A stretch of DNA of 64,000 nt from Amborella trichopoda (GCF_000471905.2 NW_006498469.1:881088-945087), one strand, 5' to 3'. Positions 11,891 through 23,719 are shown, numbered from the stretch's first letter. Translations and numbers: made by a program. Notes: a model not told the origin generated them from the sequence alone.

Positions 11891-12872
11891 GACATCGTAC
11901 GCATACACGGGGATGAGCTTGCCTCATTTTACCTCAGGGGATCCAGTCGAGAGAAAGACGTTCCCAGGCTAGCCAATATCGTCATTGGCGAGGTTCACCC
12001 ATCTTTGATATGTGGTAGTTGGTAGTTATACTCATACAACCATGAAATGCCTGGCTAGTTTCAAGCCTTCATAACAGGCGTAGGAAGATGGCTTGGAGAA
12101 CGAGGTTAGATCGACTAATAGTTTAATCTCTTGTAATGATGGAGGAAGTCCTTTCTAAAAGGGTTTTGGAAATGGAGGGTTTTAACAATCAGATTGAAAA
12201 AAATCTCTTAATAGGGACGGGCCTTATAATTTTGCCACTTGTGGCTCCTTTGCTGCTCATTTTCTTTATTATATTTTACCCAAATATGATGAAATGATTT
12301 CCTTGTGGGATCATGAGAACTCAAAAGTCTCGAAGTTGTCTTTTTACCTTTGAGCTTTCATCCTGTGCTTCGCGGGTCCATGAAGAGTTCTCTGGATTCT
12401 TGTTGGGCTTCCATCTTGGAGAGGTCCCGATATTCTTCCCGGATTTATCGAAGTCACTTGGGTTTTCCATTCATATCACTCTCCCTCATCTTTCTGAGTT
12501 GGTTATGTTGGGAACCTGTAGCATTTATGAGGAGTCTTCGTCCCTAGGGTCTGCTTGTGCCGTATTATTGGAACTTGCACGTACTTGTTTATACTTGAGT
12601 ATTTTTTAATTAGAAGCTTCTTTTTTTTTTTTTTGTATAACACGTGATGATGCCTTTTCAGGTTTTCACCATGTCTTATTTTTTTTTTTTTTTCTGTGAG
12701 GCCTTTTTAGGTTTTCACCCTCTTTGAGCCCAGCATGGGTAGTATATTATGAGATACATCGCATTGATGGGCTCGTTGAGCTCGCACCCCTCCTGATTCT
12801 TAATATTGTAAGAAATGCCTGCGTGCACTCAGGTGACCATGAATGGCCCCTCTCAATTAGGTTTGAACTTGC

Positions 12873-13958
12873 CTAAAGGGTGTGGATTTGCAGGAGTGTG
12901 GAAGATTTTTTTGAGTACCATGTCTCCTTCCCTGAACTGTCGATGAGTAACTTTACTTTGGTATGTCCTCTCGATTTTATGCTGGTAAGAAACAATATTT
13001 TATGTTGCTCGTAGTCGTCTTTCATCCAAATTAATGAGGGCAGCGATTCATGCTTCGATCTTTTGTTCATCATCTGAATCTTTATGAATAAGCATTTTGA
13101 GAGACGGTATCTCAACTTAATGGTTAACAATGCTTCCATACCATACACCAATGAGTACGGGGTCATGCCAATAGGAGTCTTCTCAGTTGTCTGATAAGCC
13201 CATAGCACGTCATTTAGCTTTTCGTGTCAATCTTTCCCATCTCCTATTATTATGTCTATAATTTTGGGAAGTCCTTTGTTTGTAGCCCTGCTTGTCCATT
13301 TTTTGGAGGACAGTAAGGTGTGGAGAATTTTTGCGTTATCCCAAACTTTTTGCACACCTTAGAGACCTTTTCATTTTTGAGATTAGATCCATTGTCAGTA
13401 ATGATTAACTTAGGAACACCGAACTTGAATACAATATTGTTCTTTTATGAAACGGGCAACATGTTGTCCCTCAATTTTGATAAATGATGTGGCATCTACC
13501 CATTTGGTAAAGTAATTTGTAGCCGTTAATATAAAACGGTGGCCGTTTAAGGCTTTCAGTGAGATCATTCCGATGATATCAAGATCCCACATGACAAAGG
13601 ACCATACAGGTGGTATTGAGTTGAGTGATATAGACAGTGCATGGATGAGGTCTCCATAAAGCTGACATTTGGGACACCTCTTTACGAACTTCCAACAATA
13701 TTTAGCCATGGTGGTCCAGTAATAACTTTGGCGCCTGATTTTTTGAGCTAAGGCGGCTGCGTCAGAATGACCTCCTTCATTGTGTAACTCTGTCAGTACT
13801 TGGTCGATTTCTGGGTGATCAAGACATAGTAGAATGATATCATCAAAGGAATTTTTGAACAGGAGATCACCTCTTACTAAGAATCCCATAGAAAACCTTT
13901 GAAGGGCTTCTTTATCCTTTTTGGTGGCTCCTTTAAAGTATAACCCACCTTTCAGCAA
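12873..13958 (-). pseudogene. G1 integrase (broken)
   Basis: Integrase inserts the element DNA into the genome. Residues from 13958 down show the N-terminal zinc-binding region (HNEGGH ... RCPKCQ), then the core with the first catalytic Asp in WDLDIIG and the NYFTKWV motif. After a frameshift near 13410 the ITDNG motif with the second catalytic Asp is seen at about 13390. The expected NGQAEA block reads NGQAGL near 13290, so the catalytic Glu is replaced by Gly. A second frame (13208-12873) gives LWAYQTTEKTPIG and PYSLVYGMEALL, the conserved end of the core. The gene is therefore inactive by both frameshift and active-site loss. Confidence 0.88.
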
Positions 13959-13979
13959 GGACAGAACATCGTGGAACCA

Positions 13980-14433
13980 TTATTTTGCCTTAACTAGTGC
14001 ATCTGAAGCCACGAGAGACACTTCCCCATCGTTCTCATTTTCTTGCTCTATTTCTTCTTCGATCCTTGGTGGGGAAGGATCAAGTTTGTTCTTAATATAG
14101 AATGGCAGCGTGGTGATTTCGGAAGGGATATTAACCATTGAAGCAAGGGTCGCAAACGGCATCGACGAACCAATTATTTTCCCTAGTTATATGCTGAAAG
14201 GTGATTTTCTTGAAATATGGGATCGTCTTTTCCACCTTTTCTTGATAGGGCTTGAGCTTTTCGTCTTTCACCTTCCAAATCCCTTTAACTTGGTTTATGA
14301 CAAGTAAGGAGTCACCAATTACTCCTATTTGATGGATTTTCATTGCCATAACATTCTCGAGCCCGGCAATCAAGGCTTCATATTCAGCAACATTATTGGT
14401 ACATGGGAAATTCAATCTAATGGCCGTTGACAT
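13980..14433 (-). pseudogene. G1 second ('archaeal-type') RNase H, broken
   Basis: This is the additional RNase H domain found in Tat-lineage gypsy elements. Motifs are NNVAEYEALIAGL, GDSLLVINQV, then the HITRENN block followed by VDAV, which replaces the usual ADAL. A frameshift near 14140 separates it from the linker that continues FATLASMVNIP and an acidic EEEIEQENEND stretch leading to integrase. It follows the first RNase H and supports the lineage assignment. Confidence 0.85.
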
Positions 14434-16222
14434 TAAAATCTTCTCGGGTGAGTATAGTATGACTCCTATACCTGAGGCGTATTCATTCCTTGCACCTTTG
14501 AAGTATAGCTCTCAAATTGATTCCTCAATTGTGAAGACGTTCTCATCAGGGAGATCAATGTTGACGGGAGTGTTATTTGTTACTGCGTGTTCAGCTATGT
14601 GATCAACAATGGCTTGTCTTTTGATCAATATTTTAGTAACATATTCAATCTTGAACTCGCCCAATAGCATTCGCTACTTCGCCAAACGTCCGTTTAGGAC
14701 TGGTCTCTCCAATAGGTATTTGAGGGGGTCTATTTTTGAGATGAGCTTGACTGAATGAGATAAGATTGGTGTCTTAACTTCTGCATGGCCCCCACAAGCA
14801 TTAAGCAATGTTCTCCACATCCGTATATCTTGTCTCACAGTCCACCATAGCCTTGCTGATGTAGTATATCATTTGTTCTTTTCCATGGTCATTGTATTGT
14901 CCTAGCATTGCCCCCATGGTCTTGTCTCTCACTGACATGTATAGGAATAGGGGTTTGTCTGGACTAGGAGGACTAAGGATGAGAGGTTTGGTGAGGTACT
15001 TTTTGATTTGATCAAATGCTTCTTGGCACTCATTATCTCATATGAATGGGGTATCTTGCTTGAATGGTATATTAAACGGCACGTACTTGTTTGCTAGTTA
15101 TGAGATGAAACGCCTTATGGTTTGTATGTGATCTTGCAGCTCATGAATTTCTCTGATGTTCTGGGGAGAGGGCATTTCAGTAATGACTTGTATTTTGGAC
15201 AGATCCACCTCAATACCTCTTTGGCTTACTATAAAGCCTAGTAATTTGCTGGATTCAACCCCAAAGGCACGTTTTTGCTAATTAAGTGTGAATTGATGTT
15301 TTCGGAGCCTTTCGAAAATGATTCTCAGGTTGGTGAGATGATCAGGCCTTGTCTTCGACTTGGCCAGAATGTCGTCGACATAGTCTTTCATGATGGTGTG
15401 CATTAAATCGTGGAAGATGATAGTCATTGCCCGCTGATAAGTTGCCCCTGCATTTTTAAGGACGAAGGGCATGACTTTGTCGTAATAAGTTTCCCATTGC
15501 ATTATAAACGAAGTCTTGGTCTGGTCTTCTTCTGCCATGAAGATCTAGTTGTGACCTGATAAGTTGTCCATGAATGACAACATCTCGTGCCCCGCAGTGT
15601 TGTCAACTAAGGCACTTATGTTTGGTAATGGAAAATTGTCCTTTTGGCATGTCTTGTTGAGGAATCTATAGTCAACAAACACTCAGATCCTCCTGTCTTT
15701 CTTGGGTAAAACCAATATATTGGCCAACCATTCTGAGTAATCGACGAGGGTAATGAACTTCGCTTTTAGCAGCTTGTCTATTTCTTCTTTAATTTTAAGC
15801 TTAAGGTGGGTCTTTTGACATCAGAGTTTTTTCCGTAAAGGCTCGGCCCCTTCATTGAATATTAGGTGATGTTGCACCAATGTGAGATCCAGCCTTCGCA
15901 TAATATCGTATAACCAGGCAAAGACATCGTGATATTCCTTGAGAAAGGACATCATATTTTCTCTCTCCTTAGGAGATAGGGAGGTTCCAATCTTGGTTAA
16001 CCTTGGGTCCTTCTCAGTTCTTAGGTTTATTTTGATCGTCTCTTCGATGATAGCCATTGGGTCACCATCAAACCTCTTCTTGAATTGCTCAACATGAGAA
16101 GTGAGTTCCTCAGGTTTAAGGATTTCTTCAGACTCTTGGCTCTCTTGATCTTCATCTTGGTCATCTACTTCGTCATCTTGGGTATTGTGAGCCATTATCG
16201 GGCTATCTTGAGTGTTAGTCAT
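14434..16222 (-). pseudogene. G1 reverse transcriptase and first RNase H, broken
   Basis: The N-terminal part (16222-15821) has an acidic linker, then the EQFKKRFDGDP and DVFAWLYD motifs and a LVQHHL block that open plant Tat-type reverse transcriptases. The middle (15820-15540) is frame-broken but keeps pieces of the IDSST and KTGG regions. At 15538-15278 the VMPF-LKNAGATYQRAMT and YVDDILAKS motifs are clear, with YVDD intact at 15371-15382. Further down, KLLGFIVSQRGIEVD and a DKPLFLYMSV / GAMLGQY block mark the connection and first RNase H, again with stops. No long intact frame remains. Confidence 0.88.
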
Positions 16223-16371
16223 TTTTAAAAATTCTTTTTCACTATTATCAATTTTATCATGTTTTGATTTTTTAAGGATTTTTGAAATAACGCAAGAAGT
16301 GTCCCTTATGGGACTCGTGAGAGAAATGTTGGGGACTGGACGCGTAGGGTGGTTAGATGGTCACCCTACGC

Positions 16372-17808
16372 CTATCCCATTTTTGGCACCGAGACTTGAA
16401 GGTGCGGCTGGAATGCTTCCAGCGATTCTCGAGATAGGGAAGTGATCGACCAATTCCATTCCAGGGTTTGAATCGATGGATGAGCACACTTGACTGTGAC
16501 AGAGCCAATTGTGCATACCTTCAAATCCAGCTCAACAAAAAGGTCTTCAATTCCCAGTTCTTGTGTGTGCTGAGATGTGGAAGAAGAGTTATTCCCCGTT
16601 GGGAATTCAAGGATCACCTTAGGCTGTTTTGAAGGACGAGCATCAAGAGGATGGAGGCTTTGAATGCCTCTAGATACGAAGCCGGGATAGCTTGAAGGCT
16701 TCATCTGGCTTTGCAATAAGGTGAGAGAACACTCGAGACCTCTTCGATCTCCATTTTCAATTTTGGCTTCGAATGATTCAGAAATTGCCTCCATTACGTC
16801 TTGCCCTTGACTACCTAAGCCTTGGCCTGGTTAGAAGCCTTGGGAGAAGAGCATGTGCCAAGCTTCGAGGGACCTGAAACCGTATAGGATAATGTCATCC
16901 ATCGATGCAGAAGTTTGCAAAATTTGAGGAACAGAGTCGCCGGCCTCTAGGAGTAAGGTGGCACAATCGGCTTGCTCGAAAGAAGTGAGCAGGATTTCTC
17001 CGAGCTCGACTCTTACAGCTAGCTTCCCATTATGTGTACTAGGATTGAGAAAAGCAGGGGGTTCAATACATACTTTTGCGACGCGGTTTTTAGTTGGAAA
17101 TTTGAGGCATTGATGAAGTGTAGAGGCGACCATGAGGTTTTCATGCAGCCACGGTCTTCCTAACATCATGTTGAAAGAAGGTTTTATGTCCAAGACATAA
17201 AACTTTATCACTTGGACAGTAGGGCCGATCTTGAGTGTGAGAGGTAGTATGCCTTCCGCTTGTCTTTTGGTTCCGTCGTATGCAGCGATAGTGAGTTGAC
17301 ATGGCTCGAATTCATCCAAGCTTTTGCCTATCTGCTTTACTGTTTTCATAGGGCATATGTTTAAGGATGCCCCATTATCAACAAGCACTCCTCGTATCTC
17401 ATATCCTTGCATGAAGAAGGTGATGTGTAAAGGTTGGACATGAAATCGATTGAAGCTGGCTGGGATGTCATCGTTTGTGAACACGATTGGTGTTGGTGCC
17501 ATCAGTTGGTTGATCATTCCGCACAACTCATCTGGCTGTGTATTGCTCGAGATGTTTGTCTTAACAAGGACTTTCTCGATCTGGGCTCTATGTGTTGGTG
17601 AATTGGTGAGTAGCTCCAAGATGGAGATTTGAGCCTGTATCTTTCTGAGATGAGTTGATAGATCGTAGGCGGTTGCAGATCCTTGAATTTTCTTGTTCAG
17701 CTCGTGATCTACGATCCCCACTGGTTGTTTGATTTTTGAGGTATTTCTCATTCTTTCATCGAGACTACGGCCATCAATTGAGTAAGTTTGAACACTCGGC
17801 CTTAACAC
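16372..17808 (-). pseudogene. G1 protease region and PR-RT linker
   Basis: The 325-codon frame (17808-16831) contains the retropepsin that cleaves the polyprotein. The active site reads VLVDNGASLN at residues 141-150 (Asp144), matching the DNGAS variant usual in this lineage in place of DTG. The flap-side region IKFYVLDI and the C-terminal MMLGRPWL motif, usually LGRPW in the family, are both present. The following 140 codons (16794-16372), in another frame, look like the variable linker before reverse transcriptase. The protease itself is one of the best-preserved parts of G1. Confidence 0.85.
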
Positions 17809-17809
17809 T

Positions 17810-20155
17810 CGGCCTCTTCGGGTTAAGGAGTCGACCTCGCCAGCCTGAAGCTCGATAGGGTCAGCCCTAGTAAGAGTAATGAGAGACTTTGGGATGTTGG
17901 TTCCTTGTTTGGGATGTTGGTCCCTTGTTTGGAAGATGACACATTTTTATTGGCCATAACCATATCAATCTCTAATATGTCATCTTCATCATATCGGTCT
18001 CATTTGGGAAGGTTATCAAGGTTTTAAGATGAAAGGCTTCCTCTTATGAGGCTCAAAAGATATTCAGGTTCTTGAAAGTGATGATCACAAGCCAATATGA
18101 ACTGACTGGGATCATCTTCTTTGTCTCCACACTCAATCATGTGAATGACAACATTCTCTTTCGAATTGTCTTGAGCTCCCTATTTTTTGGTCGTTGTAAC
18201 CATATTTTTAGAGAGAGAATTTGTGAAGATAGCCATATTTTGATTAGGCTCTTTGACAGGTTGAGTTCTAGGTACAACAGTGATGTCCCCCCTATTGACT
18301 AGCCCTTGAATCACCTGTTTCAAATATAAGTAGTTTTGAGTATAATCAGCATGGTTTTGATGCCATTTGCACCACATGCTCTTATCCGTGACTTGAAATG
18401 GTAGTTTAGATGGTGGCAAGAGATAAACCATATTATTAGCTAAGAGTAAATCCAACACTTTTTCTAATCAGTCTTTGAGAGGGGTGAAATTATCCGCTCG
18501 CCTTTGGTTATTATTTTGAGCGTTGGCTCTAGGCTGACCCTTTTGGTTTTGTTTTTGATTGTTGCGTTGAGCAGTTGAACCTTGGGCTGATCCGTTAATG
18601 ACGATCTCATTAACCTGATCAGAAGCATTCCCCTTGTTTTTATTCTTATTTTGGGGAGTTGTTATGGGCTTGTTTTCAGGCTTGGTGCTGAGGGGTGTCG
18701 CTCTGACCTTTCATGTCACGCCACCAGCTTGATCATGGAGTCAAAAGAGTGGGGGATATGACCTTGACTGAAGAATGTTCCGTACTCGAGAGCAGCATTC
18801 TCTAAGACTATGGAGATCTTGGTGGCTGGGTCTATAAGTGGACATTCTATGACCTGCATTGCCACCTCACGGAATCGACCGATGAAATCCTCGAAGGATT
18901 CTCCTGGGTTTTGATTTGTTGCACTAAGTTTGCCTAGGGAGAGAGGTCTTGGTGTTGACCCGCGGTAGGGAGAGATGAATTGGTTGAACATTTCATCTAG
19001 AGTGATGTGTGGTCTAACGGACATTGTTCTCCGATGCCAGTTCAAGGCCTCACCAGTCAATGTTTGTGAAAAGATGACCTTCAGTTGGTTAGGCCCATCT
19101 CGTAAAGCTCGAACAAAAAGGAGGTACGCGTTGACGTGAGTATCTGGATCGCTCTTCCCATTGAACTTGTTTCTAAATTCTGGGACGAAAAATCCCAGGG
19201 GAAGGTTTTTCATGCCTCCAGGGGTCTCATGAACATAGGCTTGGGGGTAGAATTTTATGCATGCCCATTCTTACAAGCATATCCTGCATTGCTTTTAAGG
19301 TACCTTCTTGTTGACTATTTGGCATGGCAGTAGGCCCACTGGTTGGTGGGTTCCAAAGCGTAGACTGATAAGTTGAAACTTGAGATATATATTGGCCTAC
19401 ATGGGCCTGAGATTAATGAGTCACATTCACCAGGGTGGTTTGATACATTGGTGCCTGAGGGGCATACTGACCCAAAGGTGTTGCCACCGGTTTCGAAAAT
19501 TGCACGGTTTGTTGAAACAGATGAACTAGAGGGACCGATTGAAGAATCAGCTGACTCGGCTGTGCTAAGGGTTGACCTATACCACTAACTTGGTTTGGGA
19601 TCGATCTGTAAGCTGGGGCATGAACAGTGTAGCCTAGGTCAACTAGACTTTTGAGGGCAGTTTGGATGCCTATCTCTGCTAAGGGTCGGTTTGAGTCGTT
19701 CATACAGTATTTAGGACATCATGAGCTGTACTATGGTGGCACGAGGATGGGTTAGATCCCCTAGACCGAGGTGGGTCTTGGTTTTGAGATCGCTGCACCT
19801 CAGAGTTATTTTAGTTCGAGTTACGGGAATTAGCTTTAGATGTTGCATGAATTTCTTCCCTCACTCGACTTCTTTGGTTGCCTAAAATCCCCTGTAGGAT
19901 GATGGCTGGTCGAATTCCCTAACTATTCAAGGCTTTTCGGGTGGAGCCGAATTTTAGGGCCACACAGATCTCAAGATTAAAAATGGATGCTTGAGACTCT
20001 GCCTTTAATTGAAGACTTGGGTATTGGATAATGGATTGTAGTAAGGTCTGTCGATAACTCTAAGGGATTGTAGCATACTGGTCCCTAGGTTTGGGCAGGT
20101 TAGGCTTAGAGTCGGCCGTGGAGCAATCATCATGGTCTCTTTGAGTGACAGACAT
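17810..20155 (-). pseudogene. G1 gag (broken)
   Basis: Gag forms the particle that packages element RNA. A plausible start ATG (MSVTQRD) lies at 20155 but a TAG appears after 31 codons. A Pro/Gln-rich N-terminal stretch follows (19703-19413), then the retrotransposon gag domain (19213-18716: LPLGFFVPEFRNKFNGKSDP, LTGEALNWH, ESFEDFIGRFRE). A zinc-knuckle-like motif (CKWHQNHADYTQNY, from about 18371 down) has Tyr where the last Cys is expected. A Gln/Asn-rich linker joins these segments. At least three frameshifts or stops separate the pieces. Confidence 0.85.
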
Positions 20156-20799
20156 GGTGATTGCTTTTGGCTGGGTTCTAAAATCTAGACTTAGGGATGA
20201 TCTAAACTCGACGACTTAGGGCAAACCTAGCCTGACACAAGGGGCAAAAACCTTAGCTAAGACCTAGGCTAAGACTAGACTGGAACCTAGACTCAATGGA
20301 TTTTGGTTAGGACCCTGAACAATGGTCAACCTAGTGTACCTCTAGGGGCAACTATTAAGCTTAGACCTATGCTAGAACCTAGACTAAGATCTAGACTAGG
20401 TGGTGCATGAGTCTCGGCTCGGACTAAGAGTGGGTCTTGGTTTGGAGGGATAAGCAACCTTAATGTATCTTTTTAATTTTGATGAATTACAATTAAACTA
20501 AGCATGGTGAAAGAAGGGAAAATATGATTTCAGTGAAAATTAACAAACTAAAATAAAATCAAAATGGAAAAAACAAAACAGATCTATTTTAAGCAAAATA
20601 TTTTTTTTATATTTTTTTTAAAAAATCTATAGGTAAAAATTTGGTCAACAGGGACCCAAAAGTCCCTAGAATGGTCTTATGGGGTCCCATAATCTTTCTG
20701 GGACACTTGCAGACCCGTGTCGCCCAGGCAGCACTAGTGGTGTCGCCCTTGCAGGGTGGGTGATGCGGTTGGTGTCGCCAAAAACAATATATATATATA
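20156..20799 (-). other. G1 leader, proximal part
   Basis: This is untranslated leader between the nested fragment and the gag start. It has many CTAGACTTAGG-like short repeats and no domain. A GC-richer block at 20690-20780 includes several GTGTCGCC motifs; the same motif recurs after the gap near 21620, which suggests both sides belong to one leader. Confidence 0.6.
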
Positions 20800-20988
20800 T
20801 ATCATAATCCCAAGGCTGGTTAGGTACTCATAAAAAAATTTATTAACATACTCAGTACCATTATCAAATCAAAAAATTTTAATCTGGGCATTGCTACTAA
20901 GGCTTTTGATTAAAGATATACTCCAAGTTGCACGTGACCAATCATCAATAAATAAAATAAAATATCTATGTCAAGAATAAGAATCAAC
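20800..20988 (-). mobile_element. Copia integrase fragment in the G1 leader
   Basis: On the minus strand, from the gap edge downward, a frame reads FILFIDDWSRATW and then FDNGTEYVNKFF, which match the integrase core of Ty1/copia elements (the second catalytic Asp lies in the DNGTEYVN block). One stop precedes FDNG. The fragment ends at the AT microsatellite at about 20788-20805. It is unrelated to the gypsy element around it, so a copia element or piece inserted in the leader of G1. Its other side is hidden by the assembly gap. Confidence 0.75.
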
Positions 20989-21367
20989 NNNNNNNNNNNN
21001 NNNNNNNNNNNNNNNNNNNNNNNNNNNNNNNNNNNNNNNNNNNNNNNNNNNNNNNNNNNNNNNNNNNNNNNNNNNNNNNNNNNNNNNNNNNNNNNNNNNN
21101 NNNNNNNNNNNNNNNNNNNNNNNNNNNNNNNNNNNNNNNNNNNNNNNNNNNNNNNNNNNNNNNNNNNNNNNNNNNNNNNNNNNNNNNNNNNNNNNNNNNN
21201 NNNNNNNNNNNNNNNNNNNNNNNNNNNNNNNNNNNNNNNNNNNNNNNNNNNNNNNNNNNNNNNNNNNNNNNNNNNNNNNNNNNNNNNNNNNNNNNNNNNN
21301 NNNNNNNNNNNNNNNNNNNNNNNNNNNNNNNNNNNNNNNNNNNNNNNNNNNNNNNNNNNNNNNNNNN
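20989..21367. other. Assembly gap (379 N)
   Basis: An unbroken run of N. It falls inside or beside the nested copia fragment in the G1 leader, so the true length of that insertion is unknown. The open frames that span it are artefacts. Confidence 1.
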
Positions 21368-21753
21368 TATCTTGTTAATATTGATGAAATAAGACAACTT
21401 TACACTTCGAAGAAGCAAGAAATAAAAATATTTATGATGAAATAAATTAAAATAAAGTAAAATAGAAGAGCCTAGGTTGAACTGAAAAAGGCTTTTTTTG
21501 TATTTTAAAAAATTTATTTTGATTTGAATTTTTTTGTGCAGTCACAAAAGAGTCCCTAGAACAGATCCACAAAGTTCTAGAAGATTCTGATACCTTTAAA
21601 TTTGGGCTACACTGGGAGTGTCGCCTAGAAAAAAAGGTTTTGAAAACCCTGGATTCTAGTCATAGCCCACTTTTGGGACCTTTTGTGACGGAAACAAGTG
21701 AAAACCAATGAATAAAAATTGTATTTTGAAGCTTGGATCAAGCTCAAAATAAC

Positions 21754-21772
21754 CCCATGGTGGGCGCCAAAC
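21754..21772 (-). other. Primer binding site of G1
   Basis: Immediately downstream of the 5' LTR on the minus strand the sequence reads GTTTGGCGCCCACCATGGGG. TGGCGCC-type sites are common in plant Tat and Athila gypsy elements. The priming tRNA cannot be named with certainty by eye. Confidence 0.8.
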
Positions 21773-22966
21773 TGTTTACGATGAAAATCTGACAGATCTT
21801 CCGGTAAAGATCTCTCGTATTTTAACACTTTAAACTAATAAAATAGATGTAAATAAAGTGGTAGAGAAAGTGGGACAGATCAAATTCAGATTTGAGGCCA
21901 GATCTGTCTAGAAACGAGCAGATCTACTTTCAGATCTAGGGCAGAGCAAACATGATCCAGAGCATCAAAACACCATTTTTAAAGCGAGTTAATAGATCAA
22001 AATAAATAAAACAGAATAAAACAACAAAAAGAAGTAGAAAGAGAGAGAAAGAAAGAAACAATACCAAACCCTGTCGGATGGCCCCGGGGCTCCTGAGCCG
22101 TCAAGGGCTCACTCGTATAAGAACCGGCCCTCTTTGCCTCTTTGATTTGGATGCTTGAGTAACAAATCTCTGATGTAGAAGGTCTGATATAGAGTTGTTG
22201 TGCCCTAAGTCTAGTTTTGATCTAAGGTTGTTGTGCTTAGGACTAGGTTTTCTCAAGCTGAAGCTTAGGCTTTTAGGAGGCTAAGGTTTTTCTCTTCTCT
22301 AGGGTTTTCAATCTAGAGATTTTTCTAAAGTCGTAGGTTTTTCTCGGGTTTGGAAGAGAATTTCCTTAGTTTTCTAAGGGTTTTTTGATCTCCAGAGGTT
22401 GAATATGAACTCTGAGTTTTTCTCTAATGTTTTGAGATTTTTCCTAAATGTTTAGGAATTTTCTAAGGGTTTTTCATATTTTTGGTATTTTTTTGGTAAT
22501 TTTCCTAATTTCGAAAATTTCTAAGGTTTTTTTGGTCTCTTTTTCTCTCTCCTTTTGGGTTAGGGAGATGGGGTATTTATAAGATTCAATTAGTGATTTT
22601 TTCTAAATTTTTTGGAGTTTTTTCAGAATCTTTTGGATTTATCTTGAAGTTTTAGCCTTATCTAATTAAAGAAAACGTATTTACTACATCATCAGCCTGC
22701 ATCTGGGCCTGTCGGGCCCGTTAAAACCCGGCCCACAGCTCAACAGTTAGGTCTTACAATGACTAAATTTGTCATTTGTTACATCTTTTTATCTGTAAGT
22801 CCAATTCAGGCGATTCTTGGACCGTTGAAAAACTGTTAGACTCTACTTCAAATTGGGATAGGATTTGGGTAGTTTTGGGGTAATTAAATTGGGTCTACTA
22901 GGATAATGTGGTCCTAAGGGTTCAAAAAATCATAGAATTTGTCAGATTTAAAATATGGTGTCTACA
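21773..22966 (-). repeat. 5' LTR of G1
   Basis: It pairs with 8970-10158, starting TGTTTACGATG and ending GGTGTCTACA on the + strand. The TATA box on the minus strand is at 22574-22581. Many substitutions separate it from the 3' LTR, so the element is old. Confidence 0.93.
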
Positions 22967-23420
22967 CTTGGTAATCAAGTCCAATGGCCGGTGTACTCAC
23001 CTTACCGATTTGGAAACCATGCTTAAGTGGCTAAGAAAGCATTAACTGAAGATGAACCCCCTTAAAATGTGCGTTTATAGTGAGATCTGGAAAATTTCTA
23101 GGCTTCATCGCCAGATACCGGGAAATTGAGATAAATCCCATGAAGATACGAGCCATCCAAGAAATGCCATCACCAAAGAACTTGTATGAGTTAAAATCCC
23201 TCCAAAGACGCTTGGCATACATACGAAGGTTTATTTCCAACCTCTCTGCGTGATGTAAACCTTTTTCTCGGCTCATGAAGAAAGTTGTCCCGTTTGAATG
23301 GGATGATACTTGTCAAAGGGCTCTCCAAGGTATCAAAGATTATCGTTTCAATCCACCAGTCTTGACAGTTCCTATACCAGACAAGCCACGCATTTTATAT
23401 GTGATGGCTCTCCAGGGATC
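22967..23420 (+). pseudogene. G2 reverse transcriptase, C-terminal half, and RNase H start
   Basis: After the CTTGG duplication the frame resumes with THLTDLETMLKWLRKH, MNPLKCAF, SGKFLGFIAR and EINPMKIRAI, the palm-to-thumb region of gypsy reverse transcriptase. It continues as VPFEWDDTCQRAL and NPPVLTVP, the connection to RNase H, and ILYVMAL, the first RNase H strand. In-frame stops occur near 23044 and 23250. After about 23420 similarity is lost and the frames become meaningless. With the piece at 8585-8969 it makes up one gene cut by G1. Confidence 0.88.
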
Positions 23421-23719
23421 TCTATGCAAGAAACAATGTCGGCAAGGCCTTTTCATGGGTACAACAATACAAAGGATGCACAAAGCTCGTGCAAGAAAAA
23501 ATATTGGCAACAACTCGTGGCCTTTTCACTGGTGCACAAAAGCTCTGAAATATTCAGCGGTAAGTTGCGAGAGTTGGACTAATAGAAAAGTCAAGATATT
23601 GACTTTTCTAGAGAGAGAAGCGAGAGTGGAGTTCTTCCATGGGTTTTCGAAACAAAAAAGCGCAAAGTAGTCGGAGATTGCTCTCATAGAGTTGAGATCG
23701 ATAGTGATGGATCAGCCTA
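23421..23719. other. Junction region between G2 and the next LTR
   Basis: It holds either further decayed G2 RNase H or the interior of the following minus-strand copia-type element; neither can be shown. The open frames here are not conserved with any family I recognise. Confidence 0.4.

Larger units (their letters stand above)
10172..12872 (-). other. Long 3' non-coding region of G1
   Basis: About 2.7 kb separates the integrase end from the polypurine tract. It has no recognisable domain; the 98-codon + strand frame at 12313-12609 is antisense to the element and resembles nothing known. It contains the two-tier tandem array at 10880-11890 and two long T tracts (about 12620 and 12678). Long repeat-bearing 3' regions are a known trait of Tat-lineage elements. 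Confidence 0.75.
8970..22966 (-). mobile_element. G1: 14-kb Tat-lineage Ty3/gypsy retrotransposon
   Basis: G1 is complete in structure. Its LTRs are 1194 bases (5' LTR, 21773-22966) and 1189 bases (3' LTR, 8970-10158), and the 5-base duplication CTTGG flanks it at 8965-8969 and 22967-22971. Reading on the minus strand it has primer binding site, long leader, gag, protease, reverse transcriptase, RNase H, a second 'archaeal' RNase H, integrase, a 2.7-kb 3' non-coding region with tandem repeats, and a polypurine tract. The second RNase H is diagnostic of the Tat (Ogre/Retand) lineage. All coding parts carry stops and frameshifts. The leader contains a copia fragment and an assembly gap. Since the LTRs have diverged visibly, the insertion is not recent. 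Confidence 0.93.
8585..23420 (+). mobile_element. G2: decayed Ty3/gypsy element, split by G1
   Basis: Reverse-transcriptase coding sequence at 8585-8969 resumes at 22967 after G1 and its target duplication. The reading frame continues across the junction, from the catalytic motif into the following motifs, which proves G1 landed in a pre-existing element. Neither LTR nor gag of G2 was found, and the left edge is unclear. The motifs resemble Tat/Retand-type plant gypsy elements. Confidence 0.75.

Noticed and set aside
12313-12609. 98-codon frame on the + strand
   Set aside because: It is antisense within the G1 3' region and resembles no family.
20968-21418. Open frames of 136 and 144 codons on both strands
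   Set aside because: They are made of the N run and carry no information.
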